Assembly: GCA_934271085.1 (NCBI GenBank) | Contig: CAKQQU010000022.1 | Span: 1-23,879 of the forward strand | Length of the DNA: 23,879 nt | Reading direction: 5' to 3' | Source: an uncultured Bacillota bacterium | GTDB lineage: Bacteria; Bacillota; Dehalobacteriia; UBA4068 | Shown: positions 6,663-15,976 of the stretch, one piece after another | Position numbering within the stretch: position 1 is the stretch's first letter | Layout: the number at the start of each line of letters is the position of its first letter | The notes under the pieces: generated by a model | Told to the model about the DNA's origin: nothing | Database searches by the model: none | The model's input: the letters and a program-made list of their open reading frames with translations, nothing else | Made by a program: the position numbers and the translations under genes

Positions 6663-8210
6663 ATGAACAGTGTTATTGCCGCAACCAGCTATGTTCTGGT
6701 GCATACTCCTGATATGATCCTGCATAATGGTACCACAATCACCACCGAAAAAATCGTAAATCCTGAGTCCGAATATCTTAAGGAACTCCCTAATCATATT
6801 AGAACTTATGAGCAGGCTTTGGCTTATGCTCCCAACCAGACCTACATTGGCAACATGACCCCCGACGAACTGGCTGCCATTCCTCAGCCCTGGTACGAAG
6901 CCGGTAAAGAAGTTGAGGCCAAACGTGAAGGCCGTTTCGGCGAGATCCTGCCCCAGGATGAATTTTATGTTTTGATGCAGATCTGCGATGTTTTTGATCT
7001 GCTGGTTCTGGAAAAAGGCTTTGCCGCCGCAACTAAAGAAAAATTCGCTAAAGATCCTGCCGCTATCCCCAGCATGATCGAACGCATCAAAGAAGGCGTT
7101 GATATTGCTGAGATCGAAGCTCTGGTCAATGACGAGCATGCGGAAGGCCTCTATATGGATGGCAAACTGGTCGGCGCCGTAAAACGCGCTCACGATGTTG
7201 ATACCAACCTGACTGCCCATGTTATGCATGAGAACCTGGTATCTAAGGCCAGCAGCGTTCTGGCACTGATGCATCTGGTACAGAAAAACGGCATCGATGC
7301 TTCTGAGATCGAATATGTTATCGATTGCTCCGAAGAAGCCTGCGGTGATATGAACCAGCGCGGCGGCGGCAACTTTGCTAAAGCTGCTGCAGAGATCGCC
7401 GGCCTGACTGGTGCCAGCGGCGAAGACGTCCGTGGTTTCTGCGCTGCTCCTACCCATGCTATGATCACTGCTGCCTCTTTGGTTAAAGCCGGTGTTTATA
7501 AGAAAGTTGCCGTCACTGCCGGTGGCTGCACCGCTAAACTGGGCATGAACAGTAAAGACCATGTCAAGAAGGGTCTCCCCGCATTGGAAGACTGCCTGGG
7601 CGGTTTTGCCGTTCTGGTTTGCGCAAACGATGGCGTTAACCCCGAGATCAACCTGGATATCTGCGGCCGTCATACTGTCGGTACCGGTTCCGCACCTCAG
7701 GCTGTTATCGGCTCCCTGGTCGCCAATCCTCTGGACAGAAACGGTCTGAAGATCGTTGATATTGATAAATTCAGCCCCGAAATGCAGAATCCTGACATCA
7801 CCAAACCCGCAGGCGCCGGCGATGTTCCTCTGGCTAACTACAAGATGATCGGCGCTCTGGCTGTTCAGCGCGGCGAGATTCAGCGTGCTGACCTGGCTTC
7901 TTTCCCCGAAAAGCACGGCTTGGTCGGTTGGGCACCTACTCAGGGCCATATCCCCTCCGGCGTTCCTTACATCGGCTTCTGCCGTCAGGATATCCTGGAT
8001 GGTAAGATCAACAAGGCTATGATCATCGGTAAAGGTTCTCTGTTCCTGGGCCGTATGACCAACCTGTTCGACGGTGTTTCCTTCATCATCCAGCCCAACT
8101 CCGGCGCTAATGCTGGCGCAGCTATGGATGAAGGCGAAGTTAAAAAGATGATTGCCAAAGCAATGAAACAGTTTGCTTTGTCTCTGATGGAAGGCGAGGA
8201 GGAAGAATAA
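6663..8210 (+). CDS. grdC: Glycine/sarcosine/betaine reductase component C subunit beta
   Basis: The 515-residue protein matches GrdC in length and sequence character, beginning MNSVIAATSYVLVHTPDMILHNGTT. The C-terminal two thirds resemble a beta-ketoacyl-ACP synthase III fold: VIDCSEEACGDMNQRGGG (C222, C227), FCAAPTHAM (C260) and PTQGHIPSGVPYIGF. With GrdD it accepts the carboxymethyl group from selenoprotein A and forms acetyl phosphate from an acetyl thioester. A GGAGG site precedes ATG 6663. The stop codon abuts the grdD start, so the two are translationally coupled. The shared A and C components serve all known glycine, sarcosine and betaine reductases, so this gene does not reveal the substrate. 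Confidence 0.95.
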   Translation: MNSVIAATSYVLVHTPDMILHNGTTITTEKIVNPESEYLKELPNHIRTYEQALAYAPNQTYIGNMTPDELAAIPQPWYEAGKEVEAKREGRFGEILPQDEFYVLMQICDVFDLLVLEKGFAAATKEKFAKDPAAIPSMIERIKEGVDIAEIEALVNDEHAEGLYMDGKLVGAVKRAHDVDTNLTAHVMHENLVSKASSVLALMHLVQKNGIDASEIEYVIDCSEEACGDMNQRGGGNFAKAAAEIAGLTGASGEDVRGFCAAPTHAMITAASLVKAGVYKKVAVTAGGCTAKLGMNSKDHVKKGLPALEDCLGGFAVLVCANDGVNPEINLDICGRHTVGTGSAPQAVIGSLVANPLDRNGLKIVDIDKFSPEMQNPDITKPAGAGDVPLANYKMIGALAVQRGEIQRADLASFPEKHGLVGWAPTQGHIPSGVPYIGFCRQDILDGKINKAMIIGKGSLFLGRMTNLFDGVSFIIQPNSGANAGAAMDEGEVKKMIAKAMKQFALSLMEGEEEE

Positions 8211-9374
8211 ATGACAGGCAATATTGAAGGTATTATTGCCCAGACATTCATGGATATCGCCCAGGGCCTGGAAACCGGCAGCTTCGGCAAACGTCCCAGA
8301 ATCGCTCTGACCGGTATGGGCAGCGAACACGGCGAAGAAAACTCTATGGCCGGCGCTCTCATGGCTCAGGCCAAGGGCATTGATGTTGTTTATATCGGCA
8401 GCATCTCCGATGACCGTCTGGCTGAATGCGTTAAAGTTAGCACTCCTGACGAGTGCCATTCCACTATGGAAAAAATGGTCAACAACCATGAGGTTGACGG
8501 TGCTGTTACCATGCACTATCCTTTCCCCATCGGTGTATCTACAGTTGGCCGTTGCGTAACTCCCGGACGTGGCAAAGCCATGTACCTGGCAAATACCACC
8601 GGTACTTCTTCCACCGACCGCGTTGAAGGCATGATCAAAAACGCCATTTACGGCATTATCGTTGCCAAAGCATGCGGCATCAAGAACCCCACCGTTGGTA
8701 TCGCCAATGTTGACGGCGCCCGTCAGACCGAGAGCGCTTTGAAAGAACTGCAGGCAAATGGCTATGATATCACTTTTACCGAGTCCGAGCGTGCCGATGG
8801 CGGCTGCGTAATGCGCGGCAATGATATTCTGCTGGGCACTCCTGATGTTATGGTCATGGATTCCCTCACCGGTAATATCCTGGTCAAGATGCTGGCTGCT
8901 TTCAATTCCGGCGGCAGCTACGAGGGTATGGGCTGGGGCTATGGCCCTGGTATCGGCGAAGGTTATGATCCCCTGGTCATGATCGTTTCCCGTGCTTCCG
9001 GCGCTGCTGTTATCGCAGGCGCTTTGGAATATGCAGGCGAACTGGTCAGAGGCGATTACCGTAAAGTGGCTGAGGCAGAATTCAAAGCTGCCAAGGTTGC
9101 CGGACTGCAGGCTATTTTGGATTCCAAAAAAGCCAAACCCGCAGGCGAAGCTAAACCTGCTGCCAAACAGCCTCCCAAAGAAGTTGTTGATACCGCTATC
9201 GTGGGTATCGAAGTTATGGATCTGGAAGACGCTGTTCAGGCTCTGTGGCGGGAAGAGATCTATGCCGAAAGCGGCATGGGCTGCACTGGTCCCGTTATCA
9301 TGGTTTCTGCTGCCAAACTGGAAAAAGCCGCTGCTGTTCTTAAAGAAAACGGCTTTGAAGCTGGCGTTGAATAA
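8211..9374 (+). CDS. grdD: Glycine/sarcosine/betaine reductase component C subunit alpha
   Basis: The 387-residue protein resembles PlsX-type phosphate acyltransferases and releases acetyl phosphate by phosphorolysis, which acetate kinase would turn into ATP. The C-terminal MGCTGPV puts a cysteine at 358, matching the catalytic cysteine reported near 359 in other GrdD proteins. A proline/alanine/lysine-rich linker at about 307-325 separates the catalytic body from this C-terminal segment. It starts on the base after the grdC stop, and the GAGGAGG ribosome binding site lies inside the end of grdC. It is the last gene of the operon and is followed by a strong terminator. Confidence 0.95.
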   Translation: MTGNIEGIIAQTFMDIAQGLETGSFGKRPRIALTGMGSEHGEENSMAGALMAQAKGIDVVYIGSISDDRLAECVKVSTPDECHSTMEKMVNNHEVDGAVTMHYPFPIGVSTVGRCVTPGRGKAMYLANTTGTSSTDRVEGMIKNAIYGIIVAKACGIKNPTVGIANVDGARQTESALKELQANGYDITFTESERADGGCVMRGNDILLGTPDVMVMDSLTGNILVKMLAAFNSGGSYEGMGWGYGPGIGEGYDPLVMIVSRASGAAVIAGALEYAGELVRGDYRKVAEAEFKAAKVAGLQAILDSKKAKPAGEAKPAAKQPPKEVVDTAIVGIEVMDLEDAVQALWREEIYAESGMGCTGPVIMVSAAKLEKAAAVLKENGFEAGVE

Positions 9375-9391
9375 GCCTTTGCTTTTTGAGC

Positions 9392-9429
9392 AAAAGACCG
9401 TTGAAGCATTGCTTCAACGGTCTTTTTTT
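9392..9429 (+). terminator. Terminator of the reductase operon
   Basis: A perfect 12-bp stem (9396-9407 with 9411-9422), a 3-nt loop and a run of seven T residues. Flanking AAAA before the stem can pair with the T tract. It marks the end of the grd transcript. The 140 bp beyond it hold nothing I can identify. Confidence 0.9.
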
Positions 9430-9569
9430 ATGATACAACAAACCTTTCATGCTCCCGGAAATAAGGATACTGACGTCCTGGCTAGCGGCTTTTATCATGG
9501 TGCAATTATTTAGCAAACTGGATTGAAAATGCATATGGCGGTATGACGGCCCGAATCCGCGGAACAATA

Positions 9570-9601
9570 AAAATCCGGAAAGCATTGGCTTCCCGGATTT
9601 T
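9570..9601 (-). terminator. Terminator of pyrF
   Basis: A 14-bp stem with one mismatch (9570-9583 with 9588-9601) and a 4-nt loop, rich in A/T at its outer end on both strands. It lies 36 bp past the pyrF stop on the minus strand and may also act on plus-strand transcripts. Confidence 0.75.
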
Positions 9602-9636
9602 GTTTAGTATCAGATATCGAATTATTTGATATTGAA

Positions 9637-10410
9637 TTATCTTGCCTCCTGCTCCCGGTCAGCCAATCCCAAAGCTATTTCGTCTATGATGCGGCCGGCT
9701 GCATCAGCATGATCCGCGGCTTTGGTTATGGGGCGGCCTATCACCAGATAATCAGCGCCGCTGGCTATGGCCTCCCTGGGGGTGAGGACGCGGGCCTGAT
9801 CGTCTTTGCCTGCCCAGGTGGGACGCACCCCGGGAGTTACTATCAAAAAGTCTTTGCCGCAGGCCTTGCGTATGGCTGTGATCTCCTGAGGCGAACAAAT
9901 AACCCCATCCAAGCCGCTTTTTTGCGCCATTTGGGATAAATATACTACCCGGTCGCAAATCGGGCCTTTTAGCCCCATTTCTTCGTTAAACTGCTGTTGG
10001 CTGGTACTGGTAAGTACGGTAACCCCCAGCAGTAAGGGACGGCGGCAGTTCAGCTGAGCTGCTTCCTCCCTGGCTGCCTGGGCAGCAGCGGTAAGCATTT
10101 TGCTACCGCCGGAAGCGTGCAGGGTACACATGAAAGCTCCCTTATCCACCATTACCTTGGCTGCTTCCGCTACTGTGTTGGGAATATCGTGAAACTTGAG
10201 ATCCACAAAGACCTGTCCGCCAAAAAGCCCAATATATTCTACAAGCTGGGGGCCTTCGCTGTTATAAAGCTGCATGCCTATTTTGTAGGCGCCTGCCTTA
10301 TCCTGCAACAGCCGAATAAAATTAAAGGCCTCACGCTTGCCCGGTACATCCAAGGCAACGATCAGCCGTTTTTTTGCTTCGGCGCGTAGCTCTTCTGTAA
10401 TTATTACCAT
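9637..10410 (-). CDS. pyrF: Orotidine 5'-phosphate decarboxylase
   Basis: PyrF makes UMP from orotidine monophosphate, the last step of pyrimidine synthesis. The 257-residue product shows the catalytic tetrad region DLKFHDIPNT (D70, K72, D75), the early LIVALDV strand, and phosphate-binding TPGVRP and VIGRPIT. Start chosen at 10410, where GAGAGGG precedes the ATG; an in-frame ATG at 10449 would add 13 residues outside the conserved domain. It stands alone, away from other pyr genes, just after a 6S RNA gene on the same strand, so it may partly depend on readthrough from that RNA. No pyrimidine attenuator was recognised. Confidence 0.95.
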   Translation of the reverse strand: MVIITEELRAEAKKRLIVALDVPGKREAFNFIRLLQDKAGAYKIGMQLYNSEGPQLVEYIGLFGGQVFVDLKFHDIPNTVAEAAKVMVDKGAFMCTLHASGGSKMLTAAAQAAREEAAQLNCRRPLLLGVTVLTSTSQQQFNEEMGLKGPICDRVVYLSQMAQKSGLDGVICSPQEITAIRKACGKDFLIVTPGVRPTWAGKDDQARVLTPREAIASGADYLVIGRPITKAADHADAAGRIIDEIALGLADREQEAR

Positions 10411-10460
10411 TGGTTGCGCACCCTCTCTGTGATACTTGGCTAAAGCCAAAGCAGTTAAAT

Positions 10461-10652
10461 AAAAAGCCCCGCTTTGCCGTGTCGACCGCTGTTTTGAAAC
10501 CTGCTATATGCAGGTGGGTCTCCTCCCGAGCACTTTTGCCTTCCCCTGGAATCTGTCGGGGCCTGACAGCCATGCCCGGAGCATAAAGTCCCTTTTACGG
10601 AGTGTTGGGTCAAAACTGGCGGTTGATGCACGCACATCGCAGGGCTACCTAC
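10461..10652 (-). ncRNA. ssrS: 6S RNA, regulator of RNA polymerase
   Basis: The 313-bp gap between aspS and pyrF encodes, on the minus strand, an RNA of about 190 nt that folds as a 6S-like rod. The closing stem pairs AGCCCTGC (from 10646 down) with GCGGGGCT (ending near 10466), followed by a T run. An inner stem pairs ACCGC...GTTTTG with CAAAAC...GCGGT. The Firmicute-6S-like tract TTTTGACCCAACA enters a central bubble. An apical arm contains CTCC/GGAG, GCA/TGC and CTGTC/GACAG. It is preceded by a strong promoter. Placement beside aspS matches the B. subtilis bsrA locus as I recall it. 6S RNA mimics an open promoter and sequesters housekeeping RNA polymerase. Confidence 0.8.
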
Positions 10653-10658
10653 AAACTT

Positions 10659-10687
10659 ATTTTAGCATGCGCGGCGGGCAATTACAA
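10659..10687 (-). promoter_or_regulatory. Promoter of the 6S RNA
   Basis: On the minus strand TTGTAA (10682-10687), a 17-bp spacer and TAAAAT (10659-10664), with TGC directly before the -10 forming an extended -10. Predicted start is near 10652, a few bases before the closing stem of the 6S RNA. Confidence 0.75.
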
Positions 10688-10723
10688 CCACCAGCTTGTA
10701 CAAATAATCCGCAGCTTATTGCC

Positions 10724-12511
10724 TTATTTTTCCTCTTTTTGCGGTATTGATGTTTTAATATGCAATTCCCGCAGTTGTTTTAAAGTTACTTCATCAGGAG
10801 CCTGAGTCATCATATCAGTAGCGCTCTGAGTCTTGGGGAAAGCGATGACGTCGCGGATGCTGTCTTTGTGGCCCATCAGCATGATCATGCGGTCCAGACC
10901 AAAAGCCAAGCCGCCATGGGGCGGAGCGCCGAATCCAAAGGCTTCCAGCAAATAGCCAAACTTGGCTTTGCTGTCTTCCGGAGTTATCTTGAGAATGTCA
11001 AATATCTTCTGCTGTACATCGCTGGTATGGATACGGATAGAGCCGCCGCCCAGCTCGCAGCCATTGAGCACGCAGTCGTAAGCCTTGGCTCTGGCCTGCC
11101 CGGGATCGGTGGTAAGCAGGGGGATATCCTCATCTTTCGGAGCGGTGAAGGGATGGTGCATGGCTTTCCAGCGATCTTCCTCTTTATCCCATTCGAACAT
11201 GGGGAAGTCCAGTACCCACAGGAAATTGTATTCGTTTTCGTCGATCAGGTTTTCCCTGGCGGCAATCTCGCAGCGCAGGTGACCCAAAGCCTCGGCGCAG
11301 GTCAGCATATCCGCTGCCACGAACATCAGCATATCGCCTGGCTCAGCGCCCATCCTTTCGCAAATAGCCTGCATTTGCTCTTCGGTGAAGAATTTGGCTA
11401 TGGGAGATTTTACGCCGTTTTCTTCCACCATGATATAGGCCAGTCCTTTGGCTCCGTAAATGCCCACGAAGTCTTTAAGGTCATCCATAGTGCGGCGGGA
11501 ATAATGGCCGCAGCCTTTGGCATTGATACCTCTGACCCAACCGCCTTTTTGGGCGACGGAGGCGAAGGTGGTGAATTCGCTTTCCCGGCAGATATCAGCC
11601 ACGTCGATCAGTTCCATGCCAAAGCGCAGGTCAGGCTTATCGGAACCATAACGACCCATAGCTTCATGCCAGCTCATGGTGGGGAAGGGGATCTTTACAT
11701 CTACATCCATAACTTCCTTGAAGATGAATTGCAGCATTCTCTCGCACAGATCCCGGATCTCTTCTTCCTGGATAAAGCTCATTTCCATATCCAGCTGGGT
11801 GAATTCCGGCTGGCGGTCGGCGCGCAAGTCCTCATCACGGAAGCAGCGGGCGATCTGGAAATACTTATCCATACCTGCAACCATCAGGATCTGCTTAAAC
11901 AACTGCGGGCTCTGAGGCAGGGCATAGAATGCGCCTGGATGAACGCGGGAGGGAACCAGATAGTCTCTGGCGCCTTCGGGAGAGCTTTTGCAGAGTATAG
12001 GGGTTTCGATCTCGTAAAAACCTTCCGCATCCAGAAAATGCCGCATGGCGATTGTGACTTTGTGGCGCAGGCGCAGGGCTTCCAGCATCTCCGGACGGCG
12101 CAGATCCAGATAACGGTAGCGCAGACGCAGCATTTCATCGCAGTCGACGCCGTCTTCGATATAGAAAGGCGGGGTCTTGGATTTATTGAGGATAATCATT
12201 TTATCGCAGATTACCTCTATTTCGCCGGTAGCCAGATTGGGATTATCCGCGCCCTCCAGACGGCGGCGAACCCTGCCTTTGACATTGATAACATATTCGC
12301 TGCGCGCGGTTTCTGCATTGGCAAATGTTTCCGCATCCAAGGTCGGGTCGAATACAACCTGAACCAAACCTTCCCGGTCGCGCATATCGATGAAGATCAG
12401 CCCGCCGTGATCCCGGCGGCGCATGACCCAACCGCAAAGAGTGACCTCCCGGCCTACATCGCCGGCTCGCAGATTGCCGCAGTAATCTGTTCTTTTCATC
12501 ATTGTTTCCAT
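10724..12511 (-). CDS. aspS: Aspartyl-tRNA synthetase
   Basis: This class II synthetase charges tRNA-Asp. The 595-residue length is that of bacterial-type AspRS with the GAD insertion. Visible parts are the N-terminal OB-fold (TLCGWVMRRRDHGGLIFIDMRDREG), motif 2 FRDEDLRADRQPEFTQLDMEMSF split around 217-240, and motif 3 GLAFGLDRMIMLM near the C-terminus. Start at 12511 has AAGGAG at normal spacing; an ATG four codons later (MKRTDY) is the only close alternative. It follows hisS after 75 bp in an operon, a conserved Firmicute pair. Whether it also charges tRNA-Asn cannot be told here. Confidence 0.97.
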   Translation of the reverse strand: METMMKRTDYCGNLRAGDVGREVTLCGWVMRRRDHGGLIFIDMRDREGLVQVVFDPTLDAETFANAETARSEYVINVKGRVRRRLEGADNPNLATGEIEVICDKMIILNKSKTPPFYIEDGVDCDEMLRLRYRYLDLRRPEMLEALRLRHKVTIAMRHFLDAEGFYEIETPILCKSSPEGARDYLVPSRVHPGAFYALPQSPQLFKQILMVAGMDKYFQIARCFRDEDLRADRQPEFTQLDMEMSFIQEEEIRDLCERMLQFIFKEVMDVDVKIPFPTMSWHEAMGRYGSDKPDLRFGMELIDVADICRESEFTTFASVAQKGGWVRGINAKGCGHYSRRTMDDLKDFVGIYGAKGLAYIMVEENGVKSPIAKFFTEEQMQAICERMGAEPGDMLMFVAADMLTCAEALGHLRCEIAARENLIDENEYNFLWVLDFPMFEWDKEEDRWKAMHHPFTAPKDEDIPLLTTDPGQARAKAYDCVLNGCELGGGSIRIHTSDVQQKIFDILKITPEDSKAKFGYLLEAFGFGAPPHGGLAFGLDRMIMLMGHKDSIRDVIAFPKTQSATDMMTQAPDEVTLKQLRELHIKTSIPQKEEK

Positions 12512-12586
12512 GGTTATTCTCCTTTTGTTTAAGAAACTTTTATCTAAAAACTTTATCAGGTTTTTAATGCTTTTGGGGATGCAAAT

Positions 12587-13852
12587 CTATCTCAGATTAT
12601 TCTTGATGATACTGTCAATATTATCAATGGGAATATTTTCCTGATTGCCCTGCTCCATATTTTTAAGGGCAGCCATGCCGTCTGCATATTCGCTTTCACC
12701 GAATATTACCGCATATTTGGCTTTTAATCTGTCGGCAGCCTTCATTTGCGCCTTAAAGCTTTTTTCGCCAAGCTCCATTTCTGCCTTAATTCCGGCAGAG
12801 CGCAGCTTGGTGGTGAGAACAAAAGCAGCGGTCTTTAACTGGCTGTTGGCAGGGGATATTACATATACATCCAGTTTATCATCAGCAGTAAAATCATCTC
12901 CCTGGGCCTTAAGGGCGACGAAAGCCCGCTCCATACCCAGGGCAAAGCCTACTGCAGGAGTGGGCTCGCCGCCCAGCTCCTCAATAAGCCCGTCATAACG
13001 GCCGCCGCCACAGACGGCGCTTTGGGCGCCGATGGCCGTGACCTGTATTTCAAAGGCAGTTTTGGTGTAATAATCCAGACCCCGCACCAGCCTGGGCTCC
13101 AGGGTAAAGGGTATGCCCGCAGCTTGCAGCAACTGCTGCACCTGGGCAAAATGCCCGGAGCATTCGGGGCAGAGATGTTCGCCGATCAGTGGTGCGTCTG
13201 CGCCGATACGCTGGCAGATCTCGCTTTTGCAGTCCAGGATGCGCAAGGGATTGCGTTCAAAGCGATCCTGGCAGGAGGGGCATAATTCTGCAAGATGGGG
13301 ACGGAAATAGTCCTGCAAAGCCTTTTTATAACCGGGGCGGCAGTTGGGACAACCTACGCTGTTGAGTTTCAGCTCCAGATTCCTGATCCCCAATCTGTTG
13401 TAAAATTCCCAGGCAAAGGCAATTATTTCCGCGTCAGCGGCAGGCGCTGCAGAGCCCAGACATTCCAGGCCGAACTGATGAAACTGCCGAAAACGTCCTG
13501 CCTGAGGTTTTTCGTAACGGAACATGGGCCCCATATAGTACAGCTTTACCGGCTGTACCTGCCCGTAGAGCTTGTTTTCCAGATAAGCCCGGCAGGCAGA
13601 GGCGGTATTCTCCGGACGCAGGGTAATGCTGCGGCCGCCGTGATCGCAAAAGGTGTACATTTCCTTTTGAACTATATCAGTGGTCGCGCCAACGCCCCGG
13701 CTGAAAAGCTCGGTTTCCTCAAACATGGGAGTGCGCAGCTCGCCAAAGCCGTATTCCTTGCATAAAGTACGCAGCATATCCTCTATTTTCTGCCATTTGG
13801 CTGTATCTGCCGGCAGAAAATCATTTGTTCCTCTTGGTCTGACAATAGCCAT
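12587..13852 (-). CDS. hisS: Histidyl-tRNA synthetase
   Basis: The 421-residue class II synthetase charges tRNA-His. Hallmarks are RPRGTNDFLP at the N-terminus, motif 2 GPMFRYEKPQAGRFRQFHQF, the histidine-specific LVRGLDYYTKTAFEI, motif 3 near AVGFALGMERAF, and a C-terminal anticodon-binding domain. AGGAGC precedes ATG 13852. It leads the hisS-aspS operon from a near-consensus promoter. The leader is only about 40 nt, so no T-box can fit. In many Firmicutes this pair follows rsh-dtd; here the two halves lie on opposite strands about 3 kb apart, which suggests a rearrangement. Confidence 0.97.
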   Translation of the reverse strand: MAIVRPRGTNDFLPADTAKWQKIEDMLRTLCKEYGFGELRTPMFEETELFSRGVGATTDIVQKEMYTFCDHGGRSITLRPENTASACRAYLENKLYGQVQPVKLYYMGPMFRYEKPQAGRFRQFHQFGLECLGSAAPAADAEIIAFAWEFYNRLGIRNLELKLNSVGCPNCRPGYKKALQDYFRPHLAELCPSCQDRFERNPLRILDCKSEICQRIGADAPLIGEHLCPECSGHFAQVQQLLQAAGIPFTLEPRLVRGLDYYTKTAFEIQVTAIGAQSAVCGGGRYDGLIEELGGEPTPAVGFALGMERAFVALKAQGDDFTADDKLDVYVISPANSQLKTAAFVLTTKLRSAGIKAEMELGEKSFKAQMKAADRLKAKYAVIFGESEYADGMAALKNMEQGNQENIPIDNIDSIIKNNLR

Positions 13853-13896
13853 ATTACGCTCCTATTTTAATGCCTGTTATAACGTATAATCAGTTA

Positions 13897-13926
13897 ATTA
13901 TATACTCTGTTTCATAATTTTGTCAA
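13897..13926 (-). promoter_or_regulatory. Promoter of hisS-aspS
   Basis: On the minus strand TTGACA (13921-13926), an 18-bp spacer and TATAAT (13897-13902): both hexamers are perfect consensus. Predicted transcription start is near 13890. Confidence 0.85.
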
Positions 13927-14008
13927 ACCCCTATTATTATTGATAAAAAACTACTCGCATTTAGCGCCGGTATTTGTTATACTATTGGCATAGGTTCAAA
14001 GGAGAAAT

Positions 14009-14782
14009 ATGGCCAGAAATACAGAAGTAACAGACATAAACCTATATCGCAATCAGCGGCGCAAAACTAAAAATGTGCGTTGGGTGATAATCCCTGTTTT
14101 TTTGGTGGCTTGCCTTTTCGCAGGGTATTTTTTTTCCATGTCCGGGATTTTTTCCGTACGCAATATAGTCTTGGAGGGCAATGAACTGGTCACCGCTGAG
14201 CAGGCTGCCGCCATATGTCGTATTGAAAAGGGCATGAATATTTTTTCGGTGAATACCGGTCTGTCGGAAGAGCTGTTGCAGATATTGCCCAGAGTAAGCC
14301 AGGCTCATGTTTCCCGCAGGCTGCCTTCAACAGTGAAGATAACCATAACAGAGCGGCAGTCCGTAGCGATGATGAATGTGGGACAGGCTGTGATAGAGCT
14401 GGATGGCAGCGGCCGTATCCTGGATCGTTATACTGTTTTGGAAAGGGATGCGCTGCCGCTTATCACCGGTGTGGATACGGAAGGAGTGGGTCTGATCCCC
14501 GGCTGTTATCTGAAAGGCGAATCTATGGAAAAGGCCTTGGAGATATTGGCCTCCCTGCCGGAAGACGCAGAAGATATAGGTGAGATCAATGTACGGGATC
14601 CGGAAGATATCAAGCTTTATACCTTATCGGGAATGGAGATACGCCTGGGCGACAGCAAAGATTTTGGGCAAAAGTATCAGCTTTATACCGCTATTATCAA
14701 AGAAAACCAGGAAGGTGCGGGTAAAGCCATTAAGTATATTGACGTAAGTATTCTGGAAAAGCCTGCTTTTGCTTTTAAATAA
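14009..14782 (+). CDS. divIB: Cell-division protein DivIB/FtsQ
   Basis: DivIB/FtsQ is a bitopic membrane protein of the divisome that links FtsL and DivIC/FtsB to septal wall synthesis. The 257-residue product has a short basic cytoplasmic tail (to about 23), one membrane segment (about 24-45, VRWVIIPVFLVACLFAGYFF) and an extracellular POTRA domain starting SVRNIVLEGNELVTAEQA, then the beta domain with RRLPSTVKITITERQSVA. Start at 14009 follows AAAGGAG. TATACT at 13978-13983 is a possible -10 without a clear -35. It sits directly before ftsZ, as in division clusters, but ftsA is absent between them. Confidence 0.88.
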   Translation: MARNTEVTDINLYRNQRRKTKNVRWVIIPVFLVACLFAGYFFSMSGIFSVRNIVLEGNELVTAEQAAAICRIEKGMNIFSVNTGLSEELLQILPRVSQAHVSRRLPSTVKITITERQSVAMMNVGQAVIELDGSGRILDRYTVLERDALPLITGVDTEGVGLIPGCYLKGESMEKALEILASLPEDAEDIGEINVRDPEDIKLYTLSGMEIRLGDSKDFGQKYQLYTAIIKENQEGAGKAIKYIDVSILEKPAFAFK

Positions 14783-14899
14783 GCAAATTACAAAATGCTA
14801 GAATTATATTTGATTATATTGAATAAAAGGGCAGGGAAATCTGGCTTTTATGAAGAAATTACATAAGATACCAAAGAATTATTCTGAGGAGGCAGAGTG

Positions 14900-15976
14900 A
14901 TGCTGCAATTTGAAGATACAAATAATGGCCAATTCGCTAAAATTAAAGTCATCGGTATAGGCGGCGGCGGCAGCAACGCAGTTAACCGCATGATTACCCA
15001 TAATCTTACCGGCGTGGATTTTATTGCCGTAAATACTGACCAGCAGGCGCTGTCCTTCTCCGGTGCGGAAACAGTTATGCAGATCGGCCCTAAACTGACC
15101 AAGGGCCTGGGCGCAGGCGGTAATCCTGAGATCGGCAAAAAAGCTGCCGAGGAAAGCCGGGCGGAAATAGAATCGCTGCTTGATGGCTCTGATATGGTGT
15201 TTATAACTGCCGGTATGGGCGGCGGCACCGGTACCGGCGCTGCTCCTGTTATTGCTTCTATAGCCAAAGGTATGGGAGCGCTTACCGTTGGCGTCGTCAC
15301 CAAGCCTTTCGGCTTTGAGGGACGCCGCAGGGCTCAGCAGGCCGAGCTTGGCATCAGCGATCTGAAAGCTTCTGTGGATACGCTGATAACCATTCCCAAT
15401 GATAAGCTTTTGCAGATAGTTGATAAAAAGACTACTATGCAGGAAGCATTTTCCTTGGCGGATGACGTTCTGCGTCAGGGCGTTCAGGGCATTTCCGACC
15501 TGATCAGCAAGCCTGCTTTGATCAACCTGGACTTTGCCGACGTTAAGTCCATCATGTCCGATGCAGGCAGCGCCTGGATGGGTATTGGTTTTGCCAGGGG
15601 CGAGAACAAAGCTGTGGAGGCGGCCACTGCCGCTATTTCCAGCTCCATGCTGGAAACCAGCATCAAAGGTGCCAAGGGCATCCTGCTTTCTATCACCGGC
15701 AGTTCCAATATGGGCCTGTTGGAGGCTAACGACGCAGCCAAATACATTTATGAAGTTGCTGATCCCGACGCACAGATCATCTTCGGCGTGGGTGTTGACG
15801 AATCTTTGGAAGATTCCATTAAAGTTACTGTTATCGCTACCGGTTTTGATAACCGTAATCCGGTGACAGTCAATCCGGCCAAACCCAAGAGCAAGGTTTC
15901 CACCAATATCCAGGATGTGGTCATCAAACCCCTGGCTTTGGATGATATTGATTTGCCTACTTTCTTCCGTAAATAG
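14900..15976 (+). CDS. ftsZ: Cell-division tubulin homologue FtsZ
   Basis: FtsZ polymerises with GTP into the division ring. The 358-residue protein has the GTP-binding loop VIGIGGGGSNAVNRM near the N-terminus, the tubulin signature GGGTGTG (107-113), the T7-loop region with NLDFADVK, and a short C-terminal linker ending in DDIDLPTFFRK, the conserved peptide that binds SepF or FtsA. Start chosen at ATG 14900, 7 nt after GGAGG; an overlapping GTG at 14897 is the alternative. The disordered linker is only some 15-20 residues, short compared with many FtsZ proteins. A gap of 117 bp separates it from divIB. Confidence 0.97.
   Translation: MLQFEDTNNGQFAKIKVIGIGGGGSNAVNRMITHNLTGVDFIAVNTDQQALSFSGAETVMQIGPKLTKGLGAGGNPEIGKKAAEESRAEIESLLDGSDMVFITAGMGGGTGTGAAPVIASIAKGMGALTVGVVTKPFGFEGRRRAQQAELGISDLKASVDTLITIPNDKLLQIVDKKTTMQEAFSLADDVLRQGVQGISDLISKPALINLDFADVKSIMSDAGSAWMGIGFARGENKAVEAATAAISSSMLETSIKGAKGILLSITGSSNMGLLEANDAAKYIYEVADPDAQIIFGVGVDESLEDSIKVTVIATGFDNRNPVTVNPAKPKSKVSTNIQDVVIKPLALDDIDLPTFFRK

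Noticed and set aside
9607..9640. Near-repeat GATATCGAATTAT / GATATTGAATTAT past the pyrF terminator
   Set aside because: Two short AT-rich copies only, with no other copies seen; not enough to call a functional repeat. No CRISPR array, insertion sequence, tRNA or rRNA was found in the window.
13853..13896. T-box leader before hisS
   Set aside because: The predicted leader is about 40 nt, far too short for a T-box, and no specifier or antiterminator motif is visible.
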